Origin: Pseudomonas parakoreensis
GTDB taxonomy: Bacteria > Pseudomonadota > Gammaproteobacteria > Pseudomonadales > Pseudomonadaceae
NCBI RefSeq assembly: GCF_021602155.1
Contig: NZ_BQHY01000013.1
Location: 1 to 64,000 of the forward strand
Direction of reading: 5' to 3'
DNA length: 64,000 nucleotides
Both the position numbers and the translations under genes were made by a program. The notes under the pieces are model-generated. The model was not told where the DNA came from. It worked only from the letters and a program-made list of their open reading frames with translations, and searched no databases. This document shows, piece by piece, positions 1 to 9,509 of the stretch (position 1 is its first letter; every line of letters begins with the position of its first letter).

Positions 1-160
1 TACAGTGGGATCAGGTCTCATCAGTCAGAGATTGGTCGGCTGTCAGGCCGCCATCGCTGGCAAGCCAGCTCCCACAGTGGGATCAGGTCTCATCAGTTAG
101 AGATTGGTCGGCTGTCAGGCCGCCATCACCAGCGGGCTGGCTCCCACACAAGAGCAAGAA
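1..160. repeat. 72-bp tandem duplication containing REP-like palindromes
   Basis: The block that begins ACAGTGGGATCAGG at position 2 recurs at position 74 with a single visible difference (CAGTCAG against CAGTTAG), giving a 72-bp period. Each unit ends in the GCTGGCAAGCCAGCTCCCACA repeat or a degenerate copy of it (AGCGGGCTGGCTCCCACA). The left end is cut by the window, so more units may exist. No coding signal was seen. Confidence 0.8.
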
Positions 161-235
161 CAGAACCCGCACCGCTCTTGCTCCTCACCACTCAACACGA
201 TGAGCGTTAGCTCGAGTACCGCTTTTGATCTTGAT

Positions 236-480
236 CCGCGGGCGACGTCGGAAGGCTGAGTGGAGGGATTGATCCGGGGGTGGGAGCGCAGCGACCGTTT
301 GGCGCAGCCAAACACAGCGAGAGGAGGTGCAGCGAAGCAAACCGTAGGCGCTGCGCCCCGGATCGATCCCGCAGCGAAGGAACCCCGAGCCTCAGCGAGC
401 GGGCCGGACGTAGGAGCAAGACCTTTTGGTTACTTTTGGGGCGTTTGCCAAAAGTGACCCGCCGTAAGGGCGGAACCCTA
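236..480. repeat. Long GC-rich interspersed repeat-like element, non-coding
   Basis: Between the left-edge repeat and the hydrolase gene lies a GC-rich stretch with no convincing gene. It contains inverted motifs such as TTTGGCGCAGCCAAA, GCGCTGCGCC and CCGCCGTAAGGGCGG. It opens reading frames on both strands, but they are rich in Arg, Ser and Pro and none has a good ribosome site. From memory, very similar text recurs as a repeat in P. fluorescens-group genomes and is often annotated as small hypothetical proteins; this is recollection, not a search. I regard it as a dispersed non-coding repeat. Confidence 0.45.
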
Positions 481-525
481 AGCAGCCATAACCGCAGCAA
501 CGGATATACACCCCAAAACCAAACC

Positions 526-1203
526 TCAACGAAGAAACCCGGCAACCTTCTCCACCGCCGAAGCCAAATGATCCGAATGCGTAAACCCGGAAACCTTCAG
601 CGGCTTCAAATCATGATCCCCAGAGGCCAGCCAAAACACCTCAATACTCGGCGATAGATCGTAAGCCTCGACAGCCTCCCGATTGCCAAGCGCATCCCGC
701 TCCCCCTGAAGAATCAACGTCCGAGTCCGCAAACAAGCCAAATGCTCAACCCGCGGCTTCTCCGGTTTCCCCACCGCATAAAACGGGTAACCCAGACAAA
801 CCAACGCATCAGCCCCCAACTCATCGGCCAAGAGACTGGCCATCCGCCCCCCCATCGACTTCCCGCCAACCGCCAAAACCCCAGCGACATGACGTCGCAC
901 TTCAGCGAACACTTCGCGCCAGCACTCAAGCAGTTTCGGCGCCGGATTAGGCGGCCGTTTACTACCGTCGATACGCCGCTGCGCCATATAAGGAAACTCA
1001 AACCGCAACACGTTCACGCCCAACCCAGCAAGGCGCCCAGCCATATCCGTCATCCAGTCACTGTCCATCGGCGCACCCGCCCCATGGGCCAGGATCAATG
1101 TCGCCGAAGCCTCGCCCGACGCTGCATCCCAAAGCCACCCGTGATCCCGCACGCACTGCGCCCATTGATCCCCGTCAATACTGGCCTTGTGCTGTTTGTC
1201 CAT
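526..1203 (-). CDS. Alpha/beta-fold hydrolase (KANL3/Tex30-like)
   Basis: This encodes a cytoplasmic alpha/beta hydrolase of about 225 residues. Family hallmarks visible are the oxyanion-region stretch LILAHGAGAPMDS near residue 37, the nucleophile elbow GGKSMGG (GxSxG) and a late Asp/His pair in SGDHDLKP and GFTHSDH. The substrate is unknown. The start at MDKQHK is chosen over an upstream in-frame ATG because AAAAGCGAGG lies just before it and the extra 23 residues are Arg-rich and unconserved in style. The gene is divergent from the cbb3 operon. Its first codons contain the ANR box that probably drives that operon, so transcription of the two is physically interlocked. Confidence 0.8.
   Translation of the reverse strand: MDKQHKASIDGDQWAQCVRDHGWLWDAASGEASATLILAHGAGAPMDSDWMTDMAGRLAGLGVNVLRFEFPYMAQRRIDGSKRPPNPAPKLLECWREVFAEVRRHVAGVLAVGGKSMGGRMASLLADELGADALVCLGYPFYAVGKPEKPRVEHLACLRTRTLILQGERDALGNREAVEAYDLSPSIEVFWLASGDHDLKPLKVSGFTHSDHLASAVEKVAGFLR
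1165..1178 (+). promoter_or_regulatory. ANR box for the first cco operon
   Basis: TTGATCCCCGTCAA matches the FNR/ANR consensus TTGAT-N4-ATCAA at 9 of 10 defined positions. It is centred 127.5 bp before the ccoN ATG, inside the 5' end of the divergent hydrolase gene. If it acts at the class II position (-41.5), transcription would start near 1213. The -10 element expected at 1201-1206 is poor (CATGCT). ANR itself is encoded at 17997-18731. Confidence 0.7.
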
Positions 1204-1298
1204 GCTTGCCTCGCTTTTAGTCTGCCTATAACTCCAGACGAAGGATTCGCGGCGTTTTCTGCGCGCGCTCACTTCGGCTGAACCGTGGATGGGGAACC

Positions 1299-2723
1299 AT
1301 GAACACTTCTATCAGTACCGCCTACAACTACAAGGTGGTCCGCCAATTCGCCATTATGACGGTGGTGTGGGGCATCGTCGGCATGGGGCTCGGGGTTTTT
1401 CTCGCGGCCCAATTGGTCTGGCCGGAACTCAACTTCAATTTGCCCTGGACCAGTTTCGGCCGTCTGCGCCCGCTGCACACCAACGCGGTGATCTTCGCCT
1501 TCGGTGGTTGTGCGCTGTTCGCCAGTTCGTTCTATTCGGTGCAGCGCACCTGCCAGACGCAATTGTTCGCGCCGAAAATCGCCGCGTTCTGCTTCTGGGG
1601 CTGGCAACTGGTGATCCTGCTGGCGGCGATCAGCCTGCCGCTGGGTTATACCAGCTCCAAGGAATACGCCGAGCTGGAATGGCCGATCGACATCCTGATC
1701 ACCATCGTCTGGGTCGCCTACGCCATCGTGTTCTTCGGCACGATCATGCAGCGCAAGACCAAGCACATTTATGTGGGCAACTGGTTCTTCGGCGCGTTCA
1801 TCATCACCGTGGCGATCCTGCACATCGTCAACAACCTCGAGTTGCCGGTGAGTTTCACCAAGTCCTACTCGGTCTACGCCGGTGCGACCGACGCGATGGT
1901 GCAATGGTGGTACGGCCACAACGCCGTAGGCTTTTTCCTCACCGCCGGTTTCCTCGGGATGATGTACTACTTCGTGCCGAAACAGGCCGAACGTCCGGTG
2001 TATTCGTATCGCCTGTCGATCGTGCACTTCTGGGCGCTGATCACCCTGTACATCTGGGCCGGCCCGCACCACCTGCACTACACCGCGCTGCCAGACTGGG
2101 CGCAGTCGCTGGGCATGGTGATGTCGCTGATTCTGCTGGCACCGAGCTGGGGCGGCATGATCAACGGCATGATGACCCTCTCGGGCGCCTGGCATAAGTT
2201 GCGCAGCGACCCGATCCTGCGCTTCCTCGTGGTGTCGCTGGCGTTCTACGGCATGTCGACCTTCGAAGGTCCGATGATGGCGATCAAGACCGTCAACGCC
2301 CTCTCCCACTACACCGACTGGACCATCGGCCACGTACACGCCGGCGCGCTCGGCTGGGTGGCGATGATTTCCATCGGCGCGCTGTACCACATGATCCCGA
2401 AAGTCTTCGGCAAAGAGCAGATGCACAGCATCGGCCTGATCAACGCGCATTTCTGGCTCGCGACCATCGGCACCGTGCTCTACATCGCCTCGATGTGGGT
2501 CAACGGCATCGCCCAGGGCCTGATGTGGCGCGCAGTCAACGAGGACGGCACGCTGACCTACTCCTTCGTCGAAACCCTGGTGGCCAGCCACCCAGGCTTC
2601 ATCGTACGTCTGGTGGGTGGGGCGATCTTCCTCAGCGGCATGTTCCTGATGGCTTACAACACCTGGCGCACCGTGCGGGCCTCGCAGCCTGCTGACGTCG
2701 TTGCTGCCGCGCAGATGGCCTGA
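1299..2723 (+). CDS. ccoN: cbb3-type cytochrome c oxidase subunit I (first copy, ccoN2 by synteny)
   Basis: This is the catalytic subunit of the high-affinity cbb3 oxidase in the inner membrane. It carries low-spin heme b and the heme b3/CuB centre where oxygen is reduced. The 474-residue protein has about 12 hydrophobic segments and typical motifs, including [21 protein letters not shown] and the HVHAGALGW stretch, which supply the His ligands. GGGGA precedes the ATG. It is the first gene of a ccoNOQP operon. By gene order relative to P. aeruginosa this is the cco2 set, which there is induced at low oxygen by ANR, and an ANR box upstream fits. It is very similar to the second copy at 4975-6417. 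Confidence 0.97.
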   Translation: MNTSISTAYNYKVVRQFAIMTVVWGIVGMGLGVFLAAQLVWPELNFNLPWTSFGRLRPLHTNAVIFAFGGCALFASSFYSVQRTCQTQLFAPKIAAFCFWGWQLVILLAAISLPLGYTSSKEYAELEWPIDILITIVWVAYAIVFFGTIMQRKTKHIYVGNWFFGAFIITVAILHIVNNLELPVSFTKSYSVYAGATDAMVQWWYGHNAVGFFLTAGFLGMMYYFVPKQAERPVYSYRLSIVHFWALITLYIWAGPHHLHYTALPDWAQSLGMVMSLILLAPSWGGMINGMMTLSGAWHKLRSDPILRFLVVSLAFYGMSTFEGPMMAIKTVNALSHYTDWTIGHVHAGALGWVAMISIGALYHMIPKVFGKEQMHSIGLINAHFWLATIGTVLYIASMWVNGIAQGLMWRAVNEDGTLTYSFVETLVASHPGFIVRLVGGAIFLSGMFLMAYNTWRTVRASQPADVVAAAQMA

Positions 2724-2733
2724 GGAGTCCGCC

Positions 2734-3342
2734 ATGAAACACGAAACGATTGAAAAGAACGTCGGCCTGCTGATGCTGCTGATGGTGTTTGCCGTGAGCA
2801 TCGGCGGCCTGACCCAGATCGTCCCGCTGTTCTTCCAGGACGTCACCAACAAACCGGTGGAGGGCATGAAGCCCTACACCGCGCTGCAACTGGAAGGCCG
2901 CGACATCTACATCCGCGAAGGCTGCGTCGGTTGCCATTCGCAGATGATTCGCCCGTTCCGCGCCGAAACCGAACGCTACGGGCACTACTCGGTGGCCGGT
3001 GAGAGCGTGTGGGATCACCCGTTCCTGTGGGGCTCCAAGCGTACCGGTCCGGACCTGGCCCGCGTCGGCGCGCGTTACTCGGATGACTGGCACCGCGCGC
3101 ACTTGTACAACCCGCGCAACGTGGTACCCGAGTCGAAAATGCCGGCCTACCCGTGGCTGGTCACGCAAGCGGTCGACAGCAGCCACACCGAAACCAAGCT
3201 CAAGACCATGCGCACCCTCGGCGTGCCGTACACAGACGACGATATCAGCGGCGCGGTCGCCAGCCTCAAGGGCAAGACCGAGATGGACGCCCTCGTCTCC
3301 TACCTGCAAGTGCTTGGCACTGCGATCAAGAGCAAGAGGTGA
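2734..3342 (+). CDS. ccoO: cbb3-type cytochrome c oxidase subunit II, monoheme c (first copy)
   Basis: This is the membrane-anchored monoheme cytochrome c subunit that passes electrons to CcoN. The 202-residue protein has one N-terminal membrane anchor (about residues 10-30) and a periplasmic domain. The heme motif is CVGCH, near residue 65. MKHETIEKN is taken as the start because TGAGGAG, partly formed by the ccoN stop, lies just upstream; an upstream in-frame start would run back into ccoN. A late Met in ESKMPAYPW is a plausible axial ligand. Confidence 0.96.
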   Translation: MKHETIEKNVGLLMLLMVFAVSIGGLTQIVPLFFQDVTNKPVEGMKPYTALQLEGRDIYIREGCVGCHSQMIRPFRAETERYGHYSVAGESVWDHPFLWGSKRTGPDLARVGARYSDDWHRAHLYNPRNVVPESKMPAYPWLVTQAVDSSHTETKLKTMRTLGVPYTDDDISGAVASLKGKTEMDALVSYLQVLGTAIKSKR

Positions 3343-3345
3343 GCC

Positions 3346-3543
3346 ATGGTCATTGAAATGAGCACAGGCCTCATACGTGGCCTCGGCACGGTCGTGGTGT
3401 TCGTCGCCTTCGTCGGTCTGACCTTGTGGGTATTCAATCGCAAGCGCACCCCGGAGTTTGCCGAAGCACGTCTGCTGCCGTTCGCCGACGAGCCGCAACC
3501 CGACACTACCCCCGCATCTGAAACAAGGAGTACCCGGCCATGA
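3346..3543 (+). CDS. ccoQ: cbb3-type cytochrome oxidase subunit CcoQ (first copy)
   Basis: This is a 65-residue single-span protein (hydrophobic about residues 10-31) followed by a short acidic cytoplasmic tail. CcoQ family members stabilise or assist assembly of the cbb3 complex. The start at 3346 has AGAGGTGAG upstream; an alternative ATG lies at 3358. Its end overlaps the ccoP start by four bases (ATGA), which implies translational coupling. Confidence 0.9.
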   Translation: MVIEMSTGLIRGLGTVVVFVAFVGLTLWVFNRKRTPEFAEARLLPFADEPQPDTTPASETRSTRP

Positions 3544-4493
3544 CCACCTTCTGGAGTACGTGGATCTGCGTACTGACCATCGGCAGCCTGATCGGCCTGA
3601 CCTGGCTGCTGATCGGCACGCGCCGGGGCGAGACCAAGGGCAGCGTCGACCAGACCATGGGCCACAGCTTCGACGGCATCGAGGAGTACGACAACCCGCT
3701 GCCGCAATGGTGGTTCATGCTGTTCGCCGGCACGCTGGTGTTTTCCGTGGGCTATTTGATCCTCTATCCGGGTCTGGGCAACTGGAAAGGCATCCTGCCC
3801 GGCTACGAGGACGGCTGGACCGGTGTCCACGAGTGGGAAAAGGAAATGAGCAAGGCCGACGCCAAATTCGGGCCGATCTTCGCCAAGTTCGCCGCCATGC
3901 CGGTGGAAGAAGTGGCGAAGGATCCGCAGGCGCTGAAAATGGGTGGCCGACTGTTCGCCTCCAACTGCTCCGTGTGCCACGGTTCCGATGCCAAGGGCGC
4001 GTTCGGTTTCCCCAACCTGGCGGACAAGGACTGGCGCTGGGGCGGCAGTGCCGAGACCATCAAGACCACCATCATGGGTGGGCGGATGGCGGCGATGCCG
4101 GCCTGGGGCGAAGTGCTCGGCGAGACCGGGGTGAAGAACGTCGCGGCGTATGTGCGTCACGAACTGGCCGGCCTGCCGCTGCCGGCCGACAGCAAGGCTG
4201 ACCTGCAGGCCGGACAGCAAGCGTTCAGCACCACCTGCGTAGCCTGTCATGGGGCAACCGGCCAAGGCACTGAAGCCATGGGTGCGCCGAACCTGACGCA
4301 CCCGGCCGGATTTATCTACGGCACCAGCCTGACGCAGCTTGAGCAGACCATTCGCCATGGTCGCCAAGGCCACATGCCGGCGCAGAACGAACTGCTGGGC
4401 AACGATAAAGTGCAATTGCTGGCCGCTTATGTGTACAGCCTGTCGCACGGATTGAATACAGAAAAACTTATTACTGAAGACAACAAGCAATAA
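3540..4493 (+). CDS. ccoP: cbb3-type cytochrome c oxidase subunit III, diheme c (first copy)
   Basis: This is the diheme cytochrome c subunit, the entry point for electrons from soluble cytochrome c. The 317-residue protein has two N-terminal membrane segments (about residues 5-25 and 57-80). Two heme motifs are visible, CSVCH near residue 143 and CVACH near residue 231. It lacks the roughly 14-residue insertion (around [13 protein letters not shown]) found before the [12 protein letters not shown] motif in the second copy. It is the last gene of the first operon and is followed by a hairpin at 4510. Confidence 0.96.
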   Translation: MTTFWSTWICVLTIGSLIGLTWLLIGTRRGETKGSVDQTMGHSFDGIEEYDNPLPQWWFMLFAGTLVFSVGYLILYPGLGNWKGILPGYEDGWTGVHEWEKEMSKADAKFGPIFAKFAAMPVEEVAKDPQALKMGGRLFASNCSVCHGSDAKGAFGFPNLADKDWRWGGSAETIKTTIMGGRMAAMPAWGEVLGETGVKNVAAYVRHELAGLPLPADSKADLQAGQQAFSTTCVACHGATGQGTEAMGAPNLTHPAGFIYGTSLTQLEQTIRHGRQGHMPAQNELLGNDKVQLLAAYVYSLSHGLNTEKLITEDNKQ

Positions 4494-4974
4494 GCATTGC
4501 GTACACCTCTGCCGCATCGTTCTCGATGCGGCAGCATCCCGCCCCTTTGCGACGCATTGTCGCACCCCGTCACACCCTCTCCTTTCGAATCCTCCGATTC
4601 GGGTCTACGCTTGCTCGATGCGGACTGGCCCGTGCCGGTTCCAGGTCGACCTTGAGCGATGTGTTCGACAAATCGCCTGACTGACAGGGCGCAAAGCCCG
4701 GTAGATACCGGCTGTCGCGTCGATGACCGTCCGTCACCCGATCACTGCGTTCGAACACACCTCGTTACAACCGACCTGAACCCCTCGCTTTTTTCGTCCG
4801 CTGCGACATTTTGTCCGAGGCCGATTTTGTCCTTACGCGGCGTATGGAAAGGCCGCAGAATCAGCGTTGGAAAGCATTGACCCAGGTCATGGCGCGTTGC
4901 AATGACCCCCTGCTCTCTGCATACTTGCGGCCGATTTTAATCCTAATAAAACACCCAAACCGTGGAACCTTAGA
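4494..4974 (+). other. Spacer between the two cco operons
   Basis: No gene is supported in these 481 bases. A perfect 10-bp stem with a 4-base loop (TGCCGCATCG, TTCT, CGATGCGGCA) at 4510-4533 follows ccoP. It has no T tract, so it may be an RNA 3'-end stabiliser or a weak terminator. The last 100 bases become AT-richer and hold the probable promoter of the second operon. Confidence 0.6.
4897..4925 (+). promoter_or_regulatory. Candidate sigma-70 promoter of the second cco operon
   Basis: TTGCAA at 4897 and CATACT at 4920 are separated by 17 bases and lie about 50 bases before ccoN. Each matches 4 of 6 consensus bases. This fits the known constitutive expression of the cco1 set in P. aeruginosa. 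A degenerate TTGACCCAGGTCAT at 4877-4890 resembles an ANR box but is not correctly spaced for this promoter. Confidence 0.4.
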
Positions 4975-6417
4975 ATGAGCACAGCAATCAGTCCGACTGC
5001 TTATAACTATAAGGTAGTCCGCCAGTTCGCCATCATGACGGTGGTCTGGGGGATCCTTGGCATGGGGCTCGGTGTCTTCATCGCCTCGCAACTGGTCTGG
5101 CCGGAATTGAACTTCGGTCTGCCGTGGACGAGCTTTGGACGCCTGCGCCCGTTGCACACAAACCTGGTGATTTTCGCCTTTGGTGGTTGTGCACTGTTTG
5201 CCACTTCCTACTATGTCGTGCAGCGAACCTGCCAGACGCGACTGATCTCCGACAGCCTCGCCGCCTTCACCTTCTGGGGCTGGCAGGCAGTTATCGTCGG
5301 CGCAATCATTACCTTGCCGCTGGGCTACACCACCACCAAGGAATACGCCGAACTGGAATGGCCGCTCGCCATTCTGCTGGCCATTGTCTGGGTCTCCTAC
5401 GGGCTGGTGTTCTTCGGCACCATCACCAAGCGCAAGACCAAGCATATCTATGTCGGTAACTGGTTCTACGGCGCGTTCATCGTCGTGACCGCAATGCTGC
5501 ACATCGTCAACCACGCCTCCTTGCCGGTGAGTTTCTTCAAGTCCTACTCCGCCTACTCGGGCGCGACCGACGCGATGATCCAGTGGTGGTACGGCCACAA
5601 CGCCGTGGGCTTCTTCCTGACCACCGGCTTCCTCGGGATGATGTACTACTTCGTGCCGAAACAGGCCGAACGTCCGATCTACTCCTATCGCCTGTCGATC
5701 GTGCACTTCTGGGCCCTGATCACCCTGTACATCTGGGCCGGCCCGCACCACCTGCACTACACCGCATTGCCGGACTGGGCGCAATCGCTGGGCATGGCGA
5801 TGTCGATCATCCTGCTGGCACCGAGCTGGGGCGGCATGATCAACGGCATGATGACCCTGTCGGGCGCCTGGCATAAGCTGCGCACCGACCCGATCCTGCG
5901 TTTCCTCGTGGTATCGCTGGCGTTCTACGGCATGTCGACCTTCGAAGGTCCGATGATGGCGATCAAGACCGTCAACTCGCTCTCGCACTACACCGACTGG
6001 ACCATCGGCCACGTACACGCCGGCGCGCTCGGCTGGGTAGCGATGATCTCGATCGGCGCGATCTACCACATGATCCCGAAACTGTTCGGCCGCGCGCAGA
6101 TGCACAGCGTCGGCCTGATCAACGCGCACTTCTGGCTCGCGACCATCGGTACCGTGCTGTACATCGCCTCGATGTGGGTCAACGGCATCACTCAGGGCCT
6201 GATGTGGCGTGCAATCAACGATGACGGCACCCTCACCTACTCGTTCGTCGAAGCGCTGCAGGCCAGCCACCCGGGCTACATCGTCCGTGCCCTGGGCGGT
6301 GCATTCTTCGCCAGCGGCATGTTCCTGATGGCTTACAACGTCTGGCGCACCGTGCGCGCCTCGAACCCGGTTGAAGCCGAAGCCGCCGCCCAGATCGCTG
6401 TCGTTGGAGCTCACTGA
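4975..6417 (+). CDS. ccoN: cbb3-type cytochrome c oxidase subunit I (second copy, ccoN1 by synteny)
   Basis: This is the catalytic heme-copper subunit of the second cbb3 oxidase, 480 residues, with about 12 membrane segments. It has the same His-bearing motifs as the first copy ([30 protein letters not shown]). The proteins differ mainly near the ends and in the loop after residue 80. Long blocks of near-identical DNA are shared with the first copy, for example around 5931-6040 against 2240-2350. The stop overlaps the next start (TGATG). By synteny this is the housekeeping cco1 set. Confidence 0.97.
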   Translation: MSTAISPTAYNYKVVRQFAIMTVVWGILGMGLGVFIASQLVWPELNFGLPWTSFGRLRPLHTNLVIFAFGGCALFATSYYVVQRTCQTRLISDSLAAFTFWGWQAVIVGAIITLPLGYTTTKEYAELEWPLAILLAIVWVSYGLVFFGTITKRKTKHIYVGNWFYGAFIVVTAMLHIVNHASLPVSFFKSYSAYSGATDAMIQWWYGHNAVGFFLTTGFLGMMYYFVPKQAERPIYSYRLSIVHFWALITLYIWAGPHHLHYTALPDWAQSLGMAMSIILLAPSWGGMINGMMTLSGAWHKLRTDPILRFLVVSLAFYGMSTFEGPMMAIKTVNSLSHYTDWTIGHVHAGALGWVAMISIGAIYHMIPKLFGRAQMHSVGLINAHFWLATIGTVLYIASMWVNGITQGLMWRAINDDGTLTYSFVEALQASHPGYIVRALGGAFFASGMFLMAYNVWRTVRASNPVEAEAAAQIAVVGAH

Positions 6418-7025
6418 TGAAGCATGAAGCTGTCGAGAAGAATATTGGCCTGCTGGCCTTCTTCATGGTTATCGCCGTCAGCATTGGCGGCCTGACCCAG
6501 ATCGTTCCGCTGTTCTTCCAGGACGTCACCAACAAGCCAGTCGAAGGCATGAAGCCGCGCTCGGCACTGGAACTGGAAGGCCGCGACGTCTACATCGCCA
6601 ACGGTTGTGTCGGCTGCCACTCGCAGATGATCCGTCCGTTCCGTGCCGAAACCGAACGCTACGGCCACTACTCGGTCGCCGGTGAAAGCGTCTGGGACCA
6701 CCCGTTCCTGTGGGGTTCCAAACGTACCGGTCCGGACCTGGCTCGCGTGGGCGGTCGTTACTCCGATGACTGGCAGCGTGCGCACCTGTACAACCCGCGC
6801 AACGTGGTGCCTGAGTCGAAAATGCCGGCTTACCCGTTCCTCGTGGAAAACAAGCTCGACGGCAAAGACACGGCCAGGAAAATGGAAGTGTTGCGCACGC
6901 TCGGCGTCCCTTACACCGACGAAGACATCGCCGGTGCAAAAGAGGCCGTGAAGGGCAAAACCGAAATGGACGCGCTGGTGGCCTACCTTCAAGGCCTGGG
7001 CACCATCATCAAAAGCAAACGGTGA
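6417..7025 (+). CDS. ccoO: cbb3-type cytochrome c oxidase subunit II, monoheme c (second copy)
   Basis: This is a monoheme cytochrome c subunit of 202 residues, the same length as the first copy. It has a single N-terminal membrane anchor and the heme motif CVGCH near residue 65. The ATG shares its A with the ccoN TGA, so translation is probably coupled. The region around residues 145-165 ([19 protein letters not shown]) diverges from the first copy, while the heme-proximal half is nearly identical. Confidence 0.96.
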   Translation: MKHEAVEKNIGLLAFFMVIAVSIGGLTQIVPLFFQDVTNKPVEGMKPRSALELEGRDVYIANGCVGCHSQMIRPFRAETERYGHYSVAGESVWDHPFLWGSKRTGPDLARVGGRYSDDWQRAHLYNPRNVVPESKMPAYPFLVENKLDGKDTARKMEVLRTLGVPYTDEDIAGAKEAVKGKTEMDALVAYLQGLGTIIKSKR

Positions 7026-7031
7026 TTCTTT

Positions 7032-7217
7032 ATGGATATCGGGATGATTCGCGGCCTGGGCACCGTTGTCGTGATGGTGGCCTTCATCGGTTTGGCGTTG
7101 TGGGTATTCAGCCCCAAGCGCAAGTCGGAGTTTGAAGACGCAACCTTGCTGCCTTTTGCGGATGATCCCGAAGCCATCAAGCACGTCGAGCAAGCTTCTA
7201 GGAGTAACAAAGAATGA
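7032..7217 (+). CDS. ccoQ: cbb3-type cytochrome oxidase subunit CcoQ (second copy)
   Basis: This is a 61-residue protein with one membrane span (about residues 6-28) and a charged tail ending in EQASRSNKE. It sits between ccoO and ccoP and overlaps the latter by four bases. Small size, position and the RGLGTVV segment shared with the first copy identify it. Confidence 0.88.
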   Translation: MDIGMIRGLGTVVVMVAFIGLALWVFSPKRKSEFEDATLLPFADDPEAIKHVEQASRSNKE

Positions 7218-8197
7218 CTACATTCTGGAGTCTGTACGTCACAGTCCTCAGTCTCGGTACGATCTTTTCCCTGACCTGGCTGCTGCTGTCGACCCGCAAG
7301 GGCCAGCGCAGCGAGCAGACGGAAGAGACCGTGGGCCACTCCTTCGACGGGATCGAGGAGTACGACAACCCACTGCCGAAATGGTGGTTCATGCTGTTCG
7401 TGGGCACCATCGTGTTCGCCCTCGGTTATCTGGTGCTGTACCCGGGTCTGGGCAACTGGAAAGGCCTGTTGCCGGGCTACAACTACCTTGATAACGACAA
7501 GCAGACCGCGTTCGCCAACGGCCAGACCGGCTGGACCGGCGTGCACGAGTGGGAAAAGGAAATGGCCCGCTCGGACGCCAAGTTCGGTCCGATCTTCGCC
7601 AAGTTCGCGGCGATGCCGATCGAGGAAGTCGCCAAGGATCCACAAGCACTGAAGATGGGTGGCCGTCTGTTCGCTTCCAACTGCTCGGTGTGCCACGGTT
7701 CCGACGCCAAAGGCGCCTATGGCTTCCCGAACCTGACCGACGCCGACTGGCGCTGGGGCGGCGAGCCGGAAACCATCAAGACCACCATCATGGGCGGTCG
7801 TCACGCGGTGATGCCGGCCTGGGCCGACGTCATTGGCGAGCAAGGCGTCGCCGACGTCGCAGCCTTCGTGGTCACTCAGCTTGATGGCCGCAAACTGCCG
7901 GAAGGCACCAAGGCTGACCCGGCCAACGGCCAGAAACTGTTCGCCGCCAACTGCGTGGCCTGCCACGGACCGGAAGGCAAAGGCACCCCGGCGATGGGCG
8001 CACCGAACCTGACCCACCCGGCCGCGTTCATCTACGGTTCAAGCTTCGCCCAACTGCAACAGACCATCCGTTACGGCCGTCAGGGCCAGATGCCTGCGCA
8101 GGAACAACTGCAAGGCAACGATAAGGTGCACTTGCTGGCGGCGTATGTTTACAGCCTGTCCCACGGTGAAAAACCCGCTGAAGCCGAGGCCCAATAA
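7214..8197 (+). CDS. ccoP: cbb3-type cytochrome c oxidase subunit III, diheme c (second copy)
   Basis: This is the diheme cytochrome c subunit, 327 residues, with two N-terminal membrane segments. Heme motifs are CSVCH near residue 158 and CVACH near residue 246. Compared with the first copy it carries a longer loop, around [13 protein letters not shown], just before [17 protein letters not shown] lies upstream of the ATG. The operon ends here, at a strong intrinsic terminator. Confidence 0.96.
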   Translation: MTTFWSLYVTVLSLGTIFSLTWLLLSTRKGQRSEQTEETVGHSFDGIEEYDNPLPKWWFMLFVGTIVFALGYLVLYPGLGNWKGLLPGYNYLDNDKQTAFANGQTGWTGVHEWEKEMARSDAKFGPIFAKFAAMPIEEVAKDPQALKMGGRLFASNCSVCHGSDAKGAYGFPNLTDADWRWGGEPETIKTTIMGGRHAVMPAWADVIGEQGVADVAAFVVTQLDGRKLPEGTKADPANGQKLFAANCVACHGPEGKGTPAMGAPNLTHPAAFIYGSSFAQLQQTIRYGRQGQMPAQEQLQGNDKVHLLAAYVYSLSHGEKPAEAEAQ

Positions 8198-8220
8198 GGC
8201 CAACGCCTGACGCAAAATAA

Positions 8221-8254
8221 AGCCCCCGCCAGTGCTCTGGCGGGGGCTTTTTTA
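8221..8254 (+). terminator. Intrinsic terminator after the second cco operon
   Basis: A perfect 12-bp stem (AGCCCCCGCCAG with CTGGCGGGGGCT) with a TGCT loop is followed by seven T. Upstream AAATAA gives partial A-richness for the opposite strand, and the convergent phosphoesterase gene ends inside the T tract (stop TAA at 8252-8254). It may therefore serve both strands. Confidence 0.93.
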
Positions 8255-9262
8255 TGGGCGACTGGCCCAGATCGATTTCACCGGGACTGTGGCCACCGGC
8301 TGACGATTGCGCCACTGATTACCCTCGACCAGACTCACCTCCAGTTGTTTGCGGTCTTTGGAAAAGCTCGCCGTCAGGTACGTCTGTTGAGAAGCGGCAC
8401 CGCTGAGAAACATCGGCACACTGCCCATGTAGGTCTGGCTGCCACCCTCGCCGTGGTAATGGCCAGCAAACATCGCCGTCACCTGATACTTTTCAATCAT
8501 GTCGCGAAAGCGCTTCTGTTGCTCCCAACTGCCTGCCCAGTCATAGGGTTTGTGCATGTTGATAATGATCGCGTAGCCTTGCGCTCGCGCTATTCGCAAA
8601 TCATTTTCCAGCCAGTCCAGCGACGGTTTGATGTCGAACGAAGTCGGATTCAGCGCATGGGAAATCTTCACCTGGTAAGTCGGCTCATTATTCAACTGCA
8701 CCAGGTGGACTTCACCGATATTCTTTGAATACGCCAGGCTGCCGAGATAGTGCTTATTCAAAAAGCTGCCGCTCACTTCAAGATCGAACTCATCGACTTT
8801 ATCCACGTGATGATCGCGATAATCGACAATGCTGCCCGCCGCACAACTTTCACTAAAACAATCATTCACGTTGTTTTGATAATCATGATTGCCCAACCCA
8901 TAGAGAAAGTGATCGCCAAAGTATTTGCTCAGCATCGTCCTCATGAAGGAGCGCTGCCAGCCATGACCGAAAGCAGTGATGTCGCCGTTGATCATCAACG
9001 GTACGCTGGCCTGGCCGCCCATCTCGTTGCGAAACTGCGCAATACTCGCGAACTGATTCTCCACCAGCCATTTCGAGCGTTTTTCAAAATCCGCGCTCGG
9101 CTCATCTTCACCACTGTCCGATTTTTCCGTCCACGGGTATTGCGGGTCCGAGGCAAATACCATGTGCTGCGGAACACCCTCATTGGCACTGGCGAGAGAG
9201 GTCAGCGATAACAGGTACAGACAAGCGAACAGCTTTTTAACTTCCTTGATTTTCATAATCAT
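8252..9262 (-). CDS. Secreted calcineurin-like metallophosphoesterase
   Basis: This is a 336-residue protein with an apparent Sec signal peptide (KIKEVKKLFACLYLLSLTSLASA, cleavage near residue 26). The binuclear metal motifs occur in order: DPQ in FASDPQYPW, GDI in MINGDITAFGH, GNHD in YGLGNHDYQ, a His in INMHKPYDW, and GHYH in FAGHYHGEG. The domain is therefore probably catalytically complete and acts in the periplasm or outside the cell. The substrate is unknown. Base composition is visibly AT-richer than the flanking cco genes. It interrupts the usual ccoP-ccoG adjacency, which suggests acquired DNA. Confidence 0.85.
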   Translation of the reverse strand: MIMKIKEVKKLFACLYLLSLTSLASANEGVPQHMVFASDPQYPWTEKSDSGEDEPSADFEKRSKWLVENQFASIAQFRNEMGGQASVPLMINGDITAFGHGWQRSFMRTMLSKYFGDHFLYGLGNHDYQNNVNDCFSESCAAGSIVDYRDHHVDKVDEFDLEVSGSFLNKHYLGSLAYSKNIGEVHLVQLNNEPTYQVKISHALNPTSFDIKPSLDWLENDLRIARAQGYAIIINMHKPYDWAGSWEQQKRFRDMIEKYQVTAMFAGHYHGEGGSQTYMGSVPMFLSGAASQQTYLTASFSKDRKQLEVSLVEGNQWRNRQPVATVPVKSIWASRP

Positions 9263-9509
9263 TCCATTATTGCGTTAACTTTCAAAACACGAACATGCAA
9301 CTCGCACGCTGCAGAACAGCCACCAAGCTATTCGAAAATAATAAAAAATTAAAAGCCCTCAATTAACTAATTATATTTCTACGTTATTGGCATAGCCGTT
9401 GAAATTAATACTTTGAGACACATGTGCGGTGGACGCGTTTCAGCATGCTCTGTAGGGTCTGCCACAGCCCGGTGACCCGCACCGGAGCCACTTCAAGGAT
9501 GAAGCCGCT
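9263..9509. other. AT-rich spacer in the accessory insert
   Basis: This spacer has A/T runs around 9336-9385, unlike the rest of the window. It presumably holds the divergent promoters of the phosphoesterase and of the small ORF. No confident promoter could be assigned by eye. Confidence 0.4.

Noticed and set aside
280-657. A 125-codon plus-strand frame near the left edge
   Set aside because: It lies in the repeat-like element and overlaps the convergent hydrolase gene, is rich in Arg/Ser, and has no good ribosome site.
4659-4880. A 73-codon frame in the spacer between cco operons
   Set aside because: It has no ribosome site and no domain, and overlaps the promoter region.
4877-4890. TTGACCCAGGTCAT as an ANR box for the second cco operon
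   Set aside because: It deviates at both outer arm positions and is about 7 bp out of register with the only plausible -10. The real boxes at 10569 and 16378 share exact geometry that this one lacks.
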